Notes: generated by a model from the letters alone, not told the origin. Shown: positions 45,725-53,727, counted from the stretch's first letter. The stretch: DNA of 64,000 bases from Bradyrhizobium sp. WBAH42 (GCF_024585265.1 NZ_CP036533.1:5713001-5777000); one strand, 5' to 3'. Numbers and translations are program-made.

Positions 45725-46963
45725 CTAGGCCGTCCGCAACACCGGCGCTGGCGGCTGCGATGGGCGGATCAGCGCGAATGCGACCTGCACGATGCCGCCG
45801 GCAAGGCCGAGCGCGACGCCGATGCGCCAGGCCATGGTGTAGGAGCCGAGTGCGTCGTAGAGCAGCCCTCCTCCGTAGGCGCCGAGGAAGCTGCCGATCT
45901 GGTGGCTCATGAAGGCGAGGCCCTGGATCATCGCCTGCCAGCGTAGGCCGAACATCTCGGCGACCGCGCCTGCGACCAGCGGGCCGACGCCCATCCACAG
46001 GAAGCCCATGATCGCGCCGAACAGCAGCGTGGAGAACGATGTTGCCGGCAGCATGAAGTACCAGGCGAGCGCCAGCGAGCGCAGGATGTAGATCCCGCCC
46101 AAGAGCGCCAGCTTGTTCCAGCGCTGGCCGGCCCAGCCGAAGAACAGCGAGCCCAGCACGTTGAAGCCGCCGATCATGCCGAGCGTCTGCGCGCTCAGCA
46201 TCGGATCGAGGCCGCAGATTGCAAGGTACGACGGCAGGTGCGTGGTGAGGAACACGAGCTGCATGCCGCAGACGAGATAGGCGCAGGTCATTACCACGAA
46301 GGACGCATTGCCGAACGCGGTCCTCGCAGCCGTCGCGGCCGTGGCATCGTCGATGTCGTCGGCGGCGGGCTTGGGCAGCGGGATCTTGTCGACGCGCCCG
46401 GCATACCAGGCCGCCGGGATCATCAGCACCGACATGATGACGAAGCCGGCAAGCCCGATGCGCCAGCCAAAGCCCTCGTTGAGCATCTGGCCGATCGGCG
46501 CCGACAACAGCGCACCGAGCGAGCCCGCGCCGGAGACGATGCCGAGCACCGTCGAGCGCACCGTTTCGGGCACCGCGCGCGCCGCCACCGACATCGCGAT
46601 CGCGGCCGCCGTGCAGGCCAGCGAGGTCCCGATCAGCACGCCGGCGCCGATCATGATGCTGAGAAGCCCGTTCGCCGTCGCCATCAGCGCGAGGCCCGCG
46701 ATGTACATCAGTGCGCCGGCGATCATGATCGGGCGAAAGCCGTAGCGCACGGTGAGAGCGCCGGCGGGCGGCTGCAGGAAGCCCCAGGCGAGGTTCTGCA
46801 CGGCCAGCGCCAGCGTGAAATCCGAGATCGAAATGTGGATGTCGTGCGTCAGCGGCTGCATGAAGATGCCGAGCGACTGCCGCAGCCCCATGCTCAGCGT
46901 CAGCATAATCGAGGCGCCGATCAGGATCGGCAAGGTCGGGCGCAGGACTTGCAGCAGGGGCAT
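45725..46963 (-). CDS. MFS transporter, twelve-helix exporter/antiporter type
   Basis: A 412-residue major facilitator permease. It opens with LRPTLPILIGASIMLTLSMG and has NLAWGFLQPPAGALTVRYGF as the helix 2-3 loop (the GxLaDrxG-like motif), then TLGMIGGFNVLGSLFFGWAG in the second half. It resembles the OxlT/formate-oxalate and monocarboxylate-like subgroup. The start MPLLQVLRPTLP has GGGAG upstream. A TetR gene is divergent and a perfect palindrome lies in the gap, so transport is probably induced when TetR releases DNA. The substrate is unknown. Confidence 0.9.
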   Translation of the reverse strand: MPLLQVLRPTLPILIGASIMLTLSMGLRQSLGIFMQPLTHDIHISISDFTLALAVQNLAWGFLQPPAGALTVRYGFRPIMIAGALMYIAGLALMATANGLLSIMIGAGVLIGTSLACTAAAIAMSVAARAVPETVRSTVLGIVSGAGSLGALLSAPIGQMLNEGFGWRIGLAGFVIMSVLMIPAAWYAGRVDKIPLPKPAADDIDDATAATAARTAFGNASFVVMTCAYLVCGMQLVFLTTHLPSYLAICGLDPMLSAQTLGMIGGFNVLGSLFFGWAGQRWNKLALLGGIYILRSLALAWYFMLPATSFSTLLFGAIMGFLWMGVGPLVAGAVAEMFGLRWQAMIQGLAFMSHQIGSFLGAYGGGLLYDALGSYTMAWRIGVALGLAGGIVQVAFALIRPSQPPAPVLRTA

Positions 46964-47024
46964 TCTTCTTCTCCCTTTTGGGCGCGGCACGGGTGCCGTC
47001 GTCTGCTTTTGCCGATGTTTTTTG

Positions 47025-47042
47025 GTACACAGACCTGTGTAC
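47025..47042. promoter_or_regulatory. Perfect palindromic operator between the MFS and TetR genes
   Basis: GTACACAG-AC-CTGTGTAC is a perfect 8-2-8 inverted repeat, 62 bases from the MFS start and 52 from the TetR start. Position and symmetry fit a TetR dimer site controlling both divergent genes. Inferred, but the palindrome itself is exact. Confidence 0.8.
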
Positions 47043-47093
47043 TTAGGCTATAGATATCCGCTGCTGTCAAGCGAACAGGATGCTTAGCTCCGC

Positions 47094-47690
47094 ATGGCTC
47101 CCCCGCCTGCCCCACAGACGATGAAAGAGCGGATCCTTCAGACCGCCGACAAGCTGTTCTATCTGCAAGGCATTCGCGCCATCGGCGTCGACACCATCGC
47201 GGCCGAGGTCGGCATCTCCAAGCGCACGCTCTACAACCACTTCCCGTCCAAGGACGCGCTGATCGCGGCCTATCTCGAGCGCCGCTTCGTCAGCGCACGC
47301 CCTTCCGACAAGCCGCCCGCCGAGCAGATCCTCGCCACCTTCGATTCGCTCGAGCGGCGCTTTGCGGCCAAGGACTTTCGCGGCTGCCCGTTCGTCAACG
47401 CGGTCGCCGAGCTCGGCCCCGCCGACCGCGCCGTGAAGAAGATCGCGATCGCCTTCAAGGAAAGCCGCCGCCTCTGGTTTCGCGACCGCCTGACCGAGCT
47501 CGGCGTTGCCGATGCGGAGGCGCTCGCAACGCAGCTCGTGCTGCTGGTCGACGGCTCCATCGCGCAGGACTTGGTGCGCGACGATCCGGCGATGGCAAGG
47601 GCCGCGAAGGAAGCGGCGACGGTGCTGCTACGGAATGCGGGCGTGGATGTGGGTGGTGATGCGCAGAAGAGACGCAAGCGCGCGAAATAG
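47094..47690 (+). CDS. TetR/AcrR family transcriptional regulator
   Basis: A 198-residue TetR repressor. The HTH domain is MKERILQTADKLFYLQGIRA then GVDTIAAEVGISKRTLYNHF and PSKDALIAAYLERR. The ligand domain has GCPFVNAVAELG (a conserved Cys in this subgroup), WFRDRLTELG and ALATQLVLLVDGSIAQ. It is divergent from an MFS exporter and likely binds the exact palindrome between them. The ligand is unknown; members of this subgroup usually sense the exported compound. Confidence 0.93.
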   Translation: MAPPPAPQTMKERILQTADKLFYLQGIRAIGVDTIAAEVGISKRTLYNHFPSKDALIAAYLERRFVSARPSDKPPAEQILATFDSLERRFAAKDFRGCPFVNAVAELGPADRAVKKIAIAFKESRRLWFRDRLTELGVADAEALATQLVLLVDGSIAQDLVRDDPAMARAAKEAATVLLRNAGVDVGGDAQKRRKRAK

Positions 47691-47711
47691 CCGCTGTCGT
47701 CGTATCGTCAG

Positions 47712-47815
47712 GTGTCATCAACCGCGAAGGCGGGTGATCCAGTATTCCAGAGGCGGTTGTGATTGAACCGAGAGGCCGCGGCGTACTGGATTCCCCGCCT
47801 TCGCAGGGAATGACA
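47712..47815. repeat. Palindromic repeat, GTGTCAT...ATGACA family with GCGAAGGCGG arms
   Basis: The outer segments ACCGCGAAGGCGGGTGATCC and GGATTCCCCGCCTTCGCAGG pair imperfectly. CCAGTA and TACTGG form an inner stem with a loop of about 35 bases. It lies in the convergent gap between the TetR gene and pleD, 22 bases beyond the TetR stop. The ends TGTCAT and ATGACA mirror those of the other repeat families here. Confidence 0.75.
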
Positions 47816-47985
47816 GCGGAGTTTCGAGGGCCGCCGCGACCCTACCATATGCTCCTGTTTTGCCCGACGGGTCAAACGACGCCGCTGCCGGCGCGAGCCA
47901 TCTCGCCACCCCGCATAACCCATTGATCCGACTACCGCCGGCTACTGTGCATGGGGTTGTTTTCGCAACTTTGTGCGGGCGGCCC

Positions 47986-49359
47986 TCACGCCGCCTGCGA
48001 CACCACGCGATTGCGGCCGTCGTGCTTGGCGCGGTAGAGCGCGGTGTCGGCGCGCTTGAGGACGTCGGCAACCGCCTCGCCCTTGTGCTCCAGCGTGGTG
48101 AGGCCGATCGAGATCGTGACCTCGATGCGCTTCGCCCCCTTGTGAATCGCGAACGGCTCGCCCGCGATCGAGCGGCGCAGGCGCTCGGCGACCATGCCGG
48201 CGACGTGAAGATCGGTCTCCGGCATCACGATGACGAATTCCTCGCCGCCGTAGCGGCAGGCGAGATCAATGCCGCGGATCGATTTGCGCACGCGCACCGC
48301 GAACTCGCGCAGCACGTCGTCGCCGGCGTCGTGGCCGTAATTGTCATTGATCGACTTGAAGTAGTCGATGTCCAGGATCATCAGCGCCAGCGGCTTGCCG
48401 CGGGTCGCGGCCTGCTCGGCGAGCGTCGCCAGATGGCTCTCCATGTAGCGGCGATTGTGCAGGCCGGTGAGCGCGTCGGTGATCGCCATCTCGATCGAGT
48501 TCTGCACGTTGTCGCGCAGATGGTCGGTGTAGCGGCGGCGGCGGATCTGGGTGCGGGCGCGCGCCAGCAGCTCGGTCTTGTCGATCGGACGCAGCAGGTA
48601 GTCGTTGACGCCGATCTCGAGGCCGCGCAGCAGCCGCGTCGAGTTCTCGGGGTCGGCGATCGCCAGGATCGGCACATGGCGCGTGCGCTCCAGCGAGCGC
48701 GCCTGGCTGCACAGGCGCAGGCCGTCGAAATTGTTGAGGTCGAGCGAGACGATCAGGAGGTCGTAATTGCCCTCGGCGGCGTGGAACAGCGCCTCCGTCG
48801 GGTTCGGCTCGACGTCGATGGTGTGCTCGGCGGCGAGGATCGTCGCCAGCCGCTCGTAGGAGGACTGGCGGTCGTCGACCAGGAGGATGCGGCCACCCTT
48901 GCCGGTGTCGGCGATCGCACTGCGCTCGGGCGCCTGCATGCCGATCTCGAGCGAGGTGATGGCGCGCATGCGCAGCTCATCGGTCATCATCTTCAGCCGC
49001 GTCAGCGAACGCACCCGCGCGATCAGCACGACATCGGAGACGGGTTTGGTCAGGAAGTCATCGGCCCCGGCCTCGAGCCCACGATTGCGGTCGGCGGGGC
49101 TGTCGAGCGCGGTGACCATCACGACAGGAATGTGGTGCGTGGCCGGATCGGTCTTGAGGCGGCGGCAGACCTCGAAGCCGTCCATGTCGGGCATCATCAC
49201 GTCGAGCAGGATGATGTCGCATTCGGCACGCCTTGAGATCGCGAGCGCCTCGGCGCCATTCGCGGCGGTCATCACGTCGAAATATTCGGCGGACAGGCGG
49301 GCTTCGAGCAGCTTGACGTTGGCAGGGACGTCATCGACGACCAGGATACGCGCGGACAC
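47986..49359 (-). CDS. pleD: Diguanylate cyclase response regulator PleD
   Basis: A 457-residue c-di-GMP synthase controlling cell polarity and development. The first receiver has the phospho-Asp in CDIILLDVMMPDMDG and the Lys in FLTKPVSD. The second receiver is degenerate: YDLLIVSLDLNNFDG has Ser at the phospho-acceptor position, as expected of the PleD dimerisation receiver. The GGDEF domain (about 290-457) reads CRYGGEEFVIVMPETD with an intact inhibitory RxxD site (RGID) five residues upstream. The start is GTG, 14 bases after the divK stop. divK and pleD form the conserved alphaproteobacterial cell-cycle operon. Confidence 0.97.
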   Translation of the reverse strand: MSARILVVDDVPANVKLLEARLSAEYFDVMTAANGAEALAISRRAECDIILLDVMMPDMDGFEVCRRLKTDPATHHIPVVMVTALDSPADRNRGLEAGADDFLTKPVSDVVLIARVRSLTRLKMMTDELRMRAITSLEIGMQAPERSAIADTGKGGRILLVDDRQSSYERLATILAAEHTIDVEPNPTEALFHAAEGNYDLLIVSLDLNNFDGLRLCSQARSLERTRHVPILAIADPENSTRLLRGLEIGVNDYLLRPIDKTELLARARTQIRRRRYTDHLRDNVQNSIEMAITDALTGLHNRRYMESHLATLAEQAATRGKPLALMILDIDYFKSINDNYGHDAGDDVLREFAVRVRKSIRGIDLACRYGGEEFVIVMPETDLHVAGMVAERLRRSIAGEPFAIHKGAKRIEVTISIGLTTLEHKGEAVADVLKRADTALYRAKHDGRNRVVSQAA

Positions 49360-49373
49360 TGTGAACTCACTTC

Positions 49374-49739
49374 CTATCCGATAAAACGCCGGACCGTCTC
49401 AATGAATTTGCCGACCGAGATCGGCTTGGACAAATAGGCTTCGCAGCCGCCCTCGCGGATGCGCTCTTCGTCGCCCTTCATCGCGAACGCCGTGACCGCG
49501 ACGACGGGAATGGCACGCAATTCCGGATCGTCCTTGATCCAGCGCGTCACCTCGAGGCCCGAGACCTGCGGCAGCTGGATGTCCATCAGCACGAGGTCGG
49601 GCCGCATCTTGCGCACGAGGTCGAGCGCCTCGTAGCCGTTGCTGGTGCCGGAGGTCTGGTATCCGTGCGCCTCCAACAGGTCGCGGAAGAGCTTCATGTT
49701 GAGCTCGTTGTCTTCCACGATCAGGACGGTCTTAGCCAT
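49374..49739 (-). CDS. divK: Single-domain response regulator DivK
   Basis: A 121-residue receiver-only protein of the alphaproteobacterial cell-cycle phosphorelay that inhibits CckA and hence CtrA by way of DivL. The acidic pair lies in [20 protein letters not shown], the phospho-Asp in [18 protein letters not shown], the Thr in [13 protein letters not shown], and the Lys in AYLSKPISV. DivJ and PleC are its usual kinase and phosphatase. It is first in the divK-pleD operon, and the promoter lies in the 241-base divergent region shared with the DUF3572 gene. Confidence 0.97.
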   Translation of the reverse strand: MAKTVLIVEDNELNMKLFRDLLEAHGYQTSGTSNGYEALDLVRKMRPDLVLMDIQLPQVSGLEVTRWIKDDPELRAIPVVAVTAFAMKGDEERIREGGCEAYLSKPISVGKFIETVRRFIG

Positions 49740-49980
49740 CCCGCCCTCCTGATTGGTCCGAAGGACCGGTCCATGTGACGCCTCAGACGCCGCTTCCCGG
49801 CGTTTCGAAAACTGGATTCAAACTAGCCGCAGATTCGCTTGAGTTTCGTTAAACCCGACGGCCCACTTTCTGCGATGTGGTTTCCAGTTGCTTGTCGGGG
49901 CCGGAAGACTTGAGGACGAGACTCGGGCATGATGATTCCAAATTAGAGACCGAAAGTTAACGGAAAGGCAAACCGTCCCC

Positions 49981-50292
49981 GTGAAAAAGCCTGTTCACAA
50001 CCCCCGCGAAGTCGCTGAAATCGTTGCGATTCAGGCCCTGTCCTTCGTCGCGGGCGAGCCTGAGCGGCTGGGCCTGTTCCTGGCCGAGACGGGGGTCGGT
50101 CCGGAGACCCTGCGCAATGCCGCCGCGGACCCGAATTTCCTCCTCAGCGTGCTCGATTTCGTGATGCGGGACGATGCCACGGTGAAGGCCTTTGCCGAGG
50201 CCGCGGAACTGCATCCGACCAATGTTGCCGCAGCGCGGCAGGTCCTCGGCGATGCGCTCGGCGACCCCTCCTGGGAGCGCGACGTGCCGTGA
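49981..50292 (+). CDS. DUF3572 domain-containing protein
   Basis: A 103-residue all-helical protein. Conserved DUF3572 segments are EVAEIVAIQALSFVAGEPER, LGLFLAETGVGPETLRNAA, LLSVLDFVMRDDATVKAFAE and ARQVLGDALGDPSWERDVP. The function is unknown, but it is conserved in Rhizobiales beside dinB and divK. The start is GTG. Its TGA overlaps the dinB GTG (GTGA), making translation of the two coupled, which hints at a role with the translesion polymerase. Confidence 0.92.
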   Translation: MKKPVHNPREVAEIVAIQALSFVAGEPERLGLFLAETGVGPETLRNAAADPNFLLSVLDFVMRDDATVKAFAEAAELHPTNVAAARQVLGDALGDPSWERDVP

Positions 50293-51593
50293 CCACCCCT
50301 GAGGCGGCCGGGCCCCGCTGCTTCTGCCGGGATTGTCTGGCCGGCCTCGGCATGGGCGTACAGAACTTGGGCGTGCGGCGCTGCTCGGCCTGCGGTTCCC
50401 CTCGCCTCGTTCGCCACCGCGCGCTCGCCAGCCTGACCATCGCCCATATCGACTGCGACGCCTTCTACGCAACGGTCGAGAAGCGGGACAACCCTGAGAT
50501 CGCCGACAAGCCCGTCATCATCGGCGGCGGCAAGCGCGGCGTGGTGTCGGCCGCCTGTTACATCGCGCGCACCTATGGTGTTCGCTCGGCGATGCCGATG
50601 TTCAAGGCTTTGGAGGCCTGCCCGCATGCGACCGTGATCCGCCCCGACATGGCGAAATATGTCCGGGTCGGCCGCGAGGTCCGCCAGGCCATGCAGGCGC
50701 TGACGCCGCTGATCGAGCCGCTCTCGATTGACGAGGCCTTCCTCGATCTCTCCGGCACCGAGCGTGTGCACGGCATGATCCCGGCCAAGGTGCTGGCGCG
50801 CTTTGCCCGTGACGTCGAGCGCGACATCGGCATCACTGTCTCGGTCGGCCTGTCCTGCAACAAGTTCCTGGCCAAGATCGCCTCCGACCTCGACAAGCCC
50901 AGAGGCTTTGCCGCGCTCGATCAGGAGGAAGCGCGCGCGATGCTGGCGGAAAAGCCGGTCGGCTTCATCTTCGGCGTCGGCCCCGCCACGCAGGAGCGTC
51001 TGGTGCAGCGCGGCTTTCGCATCATCGCCGACCTGCAGAAAGCCGACGAGATCGAGATGATGCGGCAGTTTCCGAGCGACGGCCGCCGGCTGTGGCGACT
51101 CGCGCGCGGCATCGACGACCGCCGCGTCGAGCCCGACCGCGGCGCCAAGACGATTTCCAGCGAGACCACGTTCGAGACCGACATCCGCGATTTCGCGACG
51201 CTGGAAAGAATCCTGTGGCGGCTCTGCGAAAAGACGTCGACGCGCCTGAAGAGCAGCGAGCTCGCCGGCTCGACCGTGACGCTGAAGCTGAAGACCGCCG
51301 ATTTCCGCCAGCGCACGCGCTCGCAGTCGATCGCCGCCCCGACGCAGCTCGCGGCGAAGATCTTCTCGATCTGCCGGGAGATGCTGGCCAAGGAAATCGA
51401 CGGCACCGCCTTTCGCCTGATGGGCGCCGGCGTCAGCGCGCTGCGCGAGGGCTCGGCGATCGACGACACCGACATGCTCGACCGCCGCGCCGCCCACGCC
51501 GAACGCGCGGTGGACAGCCTGCGCAAGAAGTTCGGCAGCGCCGCGGTGATCCGCGGCATCGCCTATGAGGGCCCGGAGAAGGCGCAGGAGTGA
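50289..51593 (+). CDS. dinB: DNA polymerase IV (DinB) with N-terminal zinc-ribbon-like extension
   Basis: A 434-residue Y-family translesion polymerase. The palm carboxylates are in AHIDCDAFYATVEKRDNPEI and SIDEAFLDLSGTER. The steric and finger region is SAACYIARTYGVRSAMPM. HhH and little-finger domains follow (GVGPATQERLVQRGFRIIAD, SSETTFETDIRDF). The first 45 residues precede the usual start and hold CFCRDC and CSACG, a four-Cys zinc-ribbon-like pair absent from E. coli DinB. No canonical C-terminal clamp motif was identified (LREGSAIDD and the tail were not resolved as QLSLF-like). Coupled to DUF3572 upstream. Confidence 0.94.
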   Translation: MTTPEAAGPRCFCRDCLAGLGMGVQNLGVRRCSACGSPRLVRHRALASLTIAHIDCDAFYATVEKRDNPEIADKPVIIGGGKRGVVSAACYIARTYGVRSAMPMFKALEACPHATVIRPDMAKYVRVGREVRQAMQALTPLIEPLSIDEAFLDLSGTERVHGMIPAKVLARFARDVERDIGITVSVGLSCNKFLAKIASDLDKPRGFAALDQEEARAMLAEKPVGFIFGVGPATQERLVQRGFRIIADLQKADEIEMMRQFPSDGRRLWRLARGIDDRRVEPDRGAKTISSETTFETDIRDFATLERILWRLCEKTSTRLKSSELAGSTVTLKLKTADFRQRTRSQSIAAPTQLAAKIFSICREMLAKEIDGTAFRLMGAGVSALREGSAIDDTDMLDRRAAHAERAVDSLRKKFGSAAVIRGIAYEGPEKAQE

Positions 51594-51609
51594 TCTATTC
51601 CTGCTCAAC

Positions 51610-51765
51610 TCAGTCGCGTTCGAAGATTCGTGCACCCGGATAGGCACGCCTGGCATATTGAACGACCAATTGCCGGTCCTGAGTTTCCAGGAACGGCGTT
51701 CGGATCTGACAAGACCCGACGATTAGGTGCCACAAGCCGTTGAGCTTTCGAATGACGACGTTCAT
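51610..51765 (-). CDS. Candidate 51-residue hypothetical protein
   Basis: The open frame MNVVIRKLNGLWHLIVGSCQ, IRTPFLETQDRQLVVQYARR, AYPGARIFERD has protein-like amino-acid use. GAGG stands six bases before the ATG. It is convergent with dinB, ending 16 bases from its stop. The segment QLVVQYARRAYPGARIFE could be a strand-helix pair. No family is recognised, and the small size leaves doubt. Confidence 0.5.
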   Translation of the reverse strand: MNVVIRKLNGLWHLIVGSCQIRTPFLETQDRQLVVQYARRAYPGARIFERD

Positions 51766-51964
51766 TTGAGCCTCTTCGCAGTGACCCGAGTGGACTCAAA
51801 TTGTAAGAATCTCCCGCCGTCGCTCAATTGTACCAGTGTAAGGTCAGCGCATGAGAAGGATTGGAGGAGATATACAAAGGTATGTTGACCATCGCTTCAA
51901 CAACCGCTGGCGCCGATAGCTTCGCAGGGGCTCAACCGATCTTACCGGTTCGGGAGCTGGCACG

Positions 51965-52372
51965 GTGACAGGCGAACGCGATCTCGATGCGCTGCTGAGT
52001 AACATGAAGCCGGAGATCCTGGACGGCATCTTCGCGTTTTGCACGCTTGCGCCGAGCGCGAGCATTCCGGCCACCATCAGCCCTATCCTGACGTTCCGCG
52101 AACGCGAAGGGACCACGCTGGTGGTGCTACAGGAGGAGGCCGAACGTGCCGGGCTACGCCATGAATATCCCTCGCGCCTCATCACCTTGACGGTTCATTC
52201 CGCCCTCGATGCGGTGGGCTTTCTGGCAGCCATCACGGCACGTCTGGCCCAAGCCGGCATTAGCGTGAATGCCGTGTCGGCTTTTCACCACGATCATCTC
52301 TTTGTGCCTGTCGACAAGGCCGATGAGGCGATGGCTCTCCTGCTTGACAGGTTCAAGCCGCAACAGGGCTGA
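51965..52372 (+). CDS. ACT domain-containing protein
   Basis: A 135-residue protein. The N-terminal strand-rich part (TLAPSASIPATISPILTFRE) precedes an ACT-like ligand domain: LITLTVHSALDAVGFLAAIT then LAQAGISVNAVSAFHHDHLF and VPVDKADEAMALLLDRF. The arrangement matches the two-subdomain ACT proteins related to aspartate-kinase regulatory domains that bind amino acids. GTG start. It stands alone; the MerR-type promoter immediately downstream belongs to the next gene. Confidence 0.85.
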   Translation: MTGERDLDALLSNMKPEILDGIFAFCTLAPSASIPATISPILTFREREGTTLVVLQEEAERAGLRHEYPSRLITLTVHSALDAVGFLAAITARLAQAGISVNAVSAFHHDHLFVPVDKADEAMALLLDRFKPQQG

Positions 52373-52378
52373 TTGCGC

Positions 52379-52409
52379 TTGATCTAGAGCATGCTCTAGC
52401 CTGTAGAGA
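52379..52409 (+). promoter_or_regulatory. MerR-type stretched promoter with perfect 16-bp palindrome
   Basis: -35 TTGATC (52379-52384) and -10-like TAGAGA (52404-52409) are separated by 19 bases. The spacer region holds the perfect palindrome CTAGAGCATGCTCTAG (52384-52399). A 19-base spacer with a centred palindrome is the classic design activated by MerR regulators. The SnoaL-like gene starts 32 bases downstream, and a MerR gene is directly beyond it. Control is inferred. Confidence 0.75.
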
Positions 52410-52440
52410 GATGGCTGGCCTCGATTCAAGGAGACAGCCT

Positions 52441-52851
52441 ATGACAGTGATCGACAACAAGGCGCTCATTCAGGACATCATGGATGCGCGCGCACGTCGC
52501 GACCCCGGCCCGTTCATCGCCGCGATGGCCGATGATTTCGTCTGGCGCATCACCGGCTCGACGGCCTGGTCCGGCGACTATGTCGGCAAGGCCGACGTGC
52601 TGGAACGGCTGATGAAGCCTCTCAGCGGACAATTCACTGCCCCCAACAGCCTCACGCTATCCCGCATCATCGCCGAAGGCGATTACGTCGTCGCCGAGTG
52701 CCGGGGCAATGCAACGACGCTTGCCGGCGAGCTCTACGCCAACACCTACTGCTTCGTCATTCGCATGGCGGACGGGAAACTGCGCGAGTTGACCGAATAC
52801 ATGGACACCGCATTGGTCGAGCGGGTGCTAAGGCCGCCCGGCAACCAATGA
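52441..52851 (+). CDS. SnoaL-like / NTF2-fold protein
   Basis: A 136-residue protein with the cone-shaped NTF2 fold typical of ketosteroid-isomerase-like proteins. Features are IQDIMDARARRDPGPFIAAM, ADDFVWRITGSTAWSGDYVG, VLERLMKPLSGQ and LRELTEYMDTALVERVL, with Asp and Trp residues lining the expected pocket. AAGGAG lies eight bases upstream of the ATG. Members range from polyketide cyclases to stress-induced binding proteins, and the activity is unknown. A MerR-type promoter upstream suggests induction by a toxic or redox-active ligand. It overlaps the MerR gene tail-to-tail by 24 bases. Confidence 0.87.
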   Translation: MTVIDNKALIQDIMDARARRDPGPFIAAMADDFVWRITGSTAWSGDYVGKADVLERLMKPLSGQFTAPNSLTLSRIIAEGDYVVAECRGNATTLAGELYANTYCFVIRMADGKLRELTEYMDTALVERVLRPPGNQ

Positions 52852-53268
52852 GGCCGGCGCGGCCTTGAGGCGTCCATGCGGCGACACGGCGGGTCTCTCC
52901 CCGCTGGCGATCCACTCCTCATAGAATTCGACCTTGGCTTCGATGAGTGCCAAAGCCTGCGACCAGCGGTGGATGTTGTCCTGCACCCGCTGCTGGTGCG
53001 CTGCGAGCAGCGCGTGACGCTCGGTCAGCGCTGCTTCGCCTCGTTTCGCAAGCGCCGCATATTCGCGCATCTGCTTGACCGACATGCCGGTGCCGCGCAG
53101 GCGTTCCATCAGATCTAGCCAACCGACGTGAAAATCGCTGTAGACGCGCCGGCCGCCGCGGTCCCTGACGACGCCGGGGATCAGGCCCTGAGCCTCATAC
53201 CAACGGATGGTGTGAATGCTGCGGCCCGTTCGGCCGGCGACCTCTCCGATGCGAAGCCCTCGCGACAT
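52828..53268 (-). CDS. MerR family transcriptional regulator
   Basis: A 146-residue MerR regulator. The HTH is RIGEVAGRTGRSIHTIRWYE then AQGLIPGVVRDRGGRRVYSD, followed by the dimerisation coiled coil (ALTERHALLAAHQQRVQDNI, WSQALALIEAKVEFYEEW). No metal-binding Cys cluster is present, so it senses an organic or other signal rather than metal by the MerR/CueR mode. It lies convergent to the SnoaL-like gene, whose promoter carries a MerR-type spacer and palindrome, making that gene its most likely target. Confidence 0.92.
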   Translation of the reverse strand: MSRGLRIGEVAGRTGRSIHTIRWYEAQGLIPGVVRDRGGRRVYSDFHVGWLDLMERLRGTGMSVKQMREYAALAKRGEAALTERHALLAAHQQRVQDNIHRWSQALALIEAKVEFYEEWIASGERPAVSPHGRLKAAPASLVAGRP

Positions 53269-53325
53269 GGCCTTTCCTTTCTTCGAAACCGCCTCGCAAG
53301 GCTCAATCTACCCTGCGAGGTCTCC

Positions 53326-53727
53326 TCAGTCGGCGACCGCCACCGCCTCGATCTCGATCAGCCATTCCGGCGCGGCGAGTGCGGTGACACCGACCAGCGT
53401 CGAGGCCGGCGGCTCCATGCCTTCGAAGAAAGCCGAGCGGGCCTTGCCGATGATGGGGCGCAGCTCCGGCTTGTAGTTCACGACGAAGGTCGTGATTTTC
53501 ACGATGTTGGAATAGCTCGCACCGGCCGCCTTCAGCGCGTGCCCAAGATTCTGCATCACCTGCGTGGTCTGCGCGGCGATATCGCCCTCGCCGACGATCC
53601 GCCCCTCCTCGTCGGTGGAGACCTGCCCGGAGATGTAGATGGTCCGAGCGCCCGAGGCGGTGACGACGTGGGAATAAGCGGGATTGTGATGCAGGCCGCT
53701 GGGGCGGAGATGGTCGAGCTTGGGCAT
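53326..53727 (-). CDS. RidA family protein (YjgF/YER057c/UK114)
   Basis: A 133-residue RidA-like protein. Family segments are HLRPSGLHHNPAYSHVVTAS, IYISGQVSTDEEGRIVGEGD, QVMQNLGHALKAAGASYSNI and PASTLVGVTALAAPEWLIEI. The ligand Arg of true RidA (in the R-x-P-V-x-V region) is not present; PASTLVGV stands in its place, so imine/enamine deaminase activity is uncertain. Such members bind varied small acids. It lies downstream of eipB on the same strand with a palindromic repeat between. Confidence 0.88.
   Translation of the reverse strand: MPKLDHLRPSGLHHNPAYSHVVTASGARTIYISGQVSTDEEGRIVGEGDIAAQTTQVMQNLGHALKAAGASYSNIVKITTFVVNYKPELRPIIGKARSAFFEGMEPPASTLVGVTALAAPEWLIEIEAVAVAD

Noticed and set aside
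49740..49980. A CtrA box upstream of divK
   Set aside because: Single TTAA half-sites occur, but no TTAA-n7-TTAA pair with correct spacing was found.
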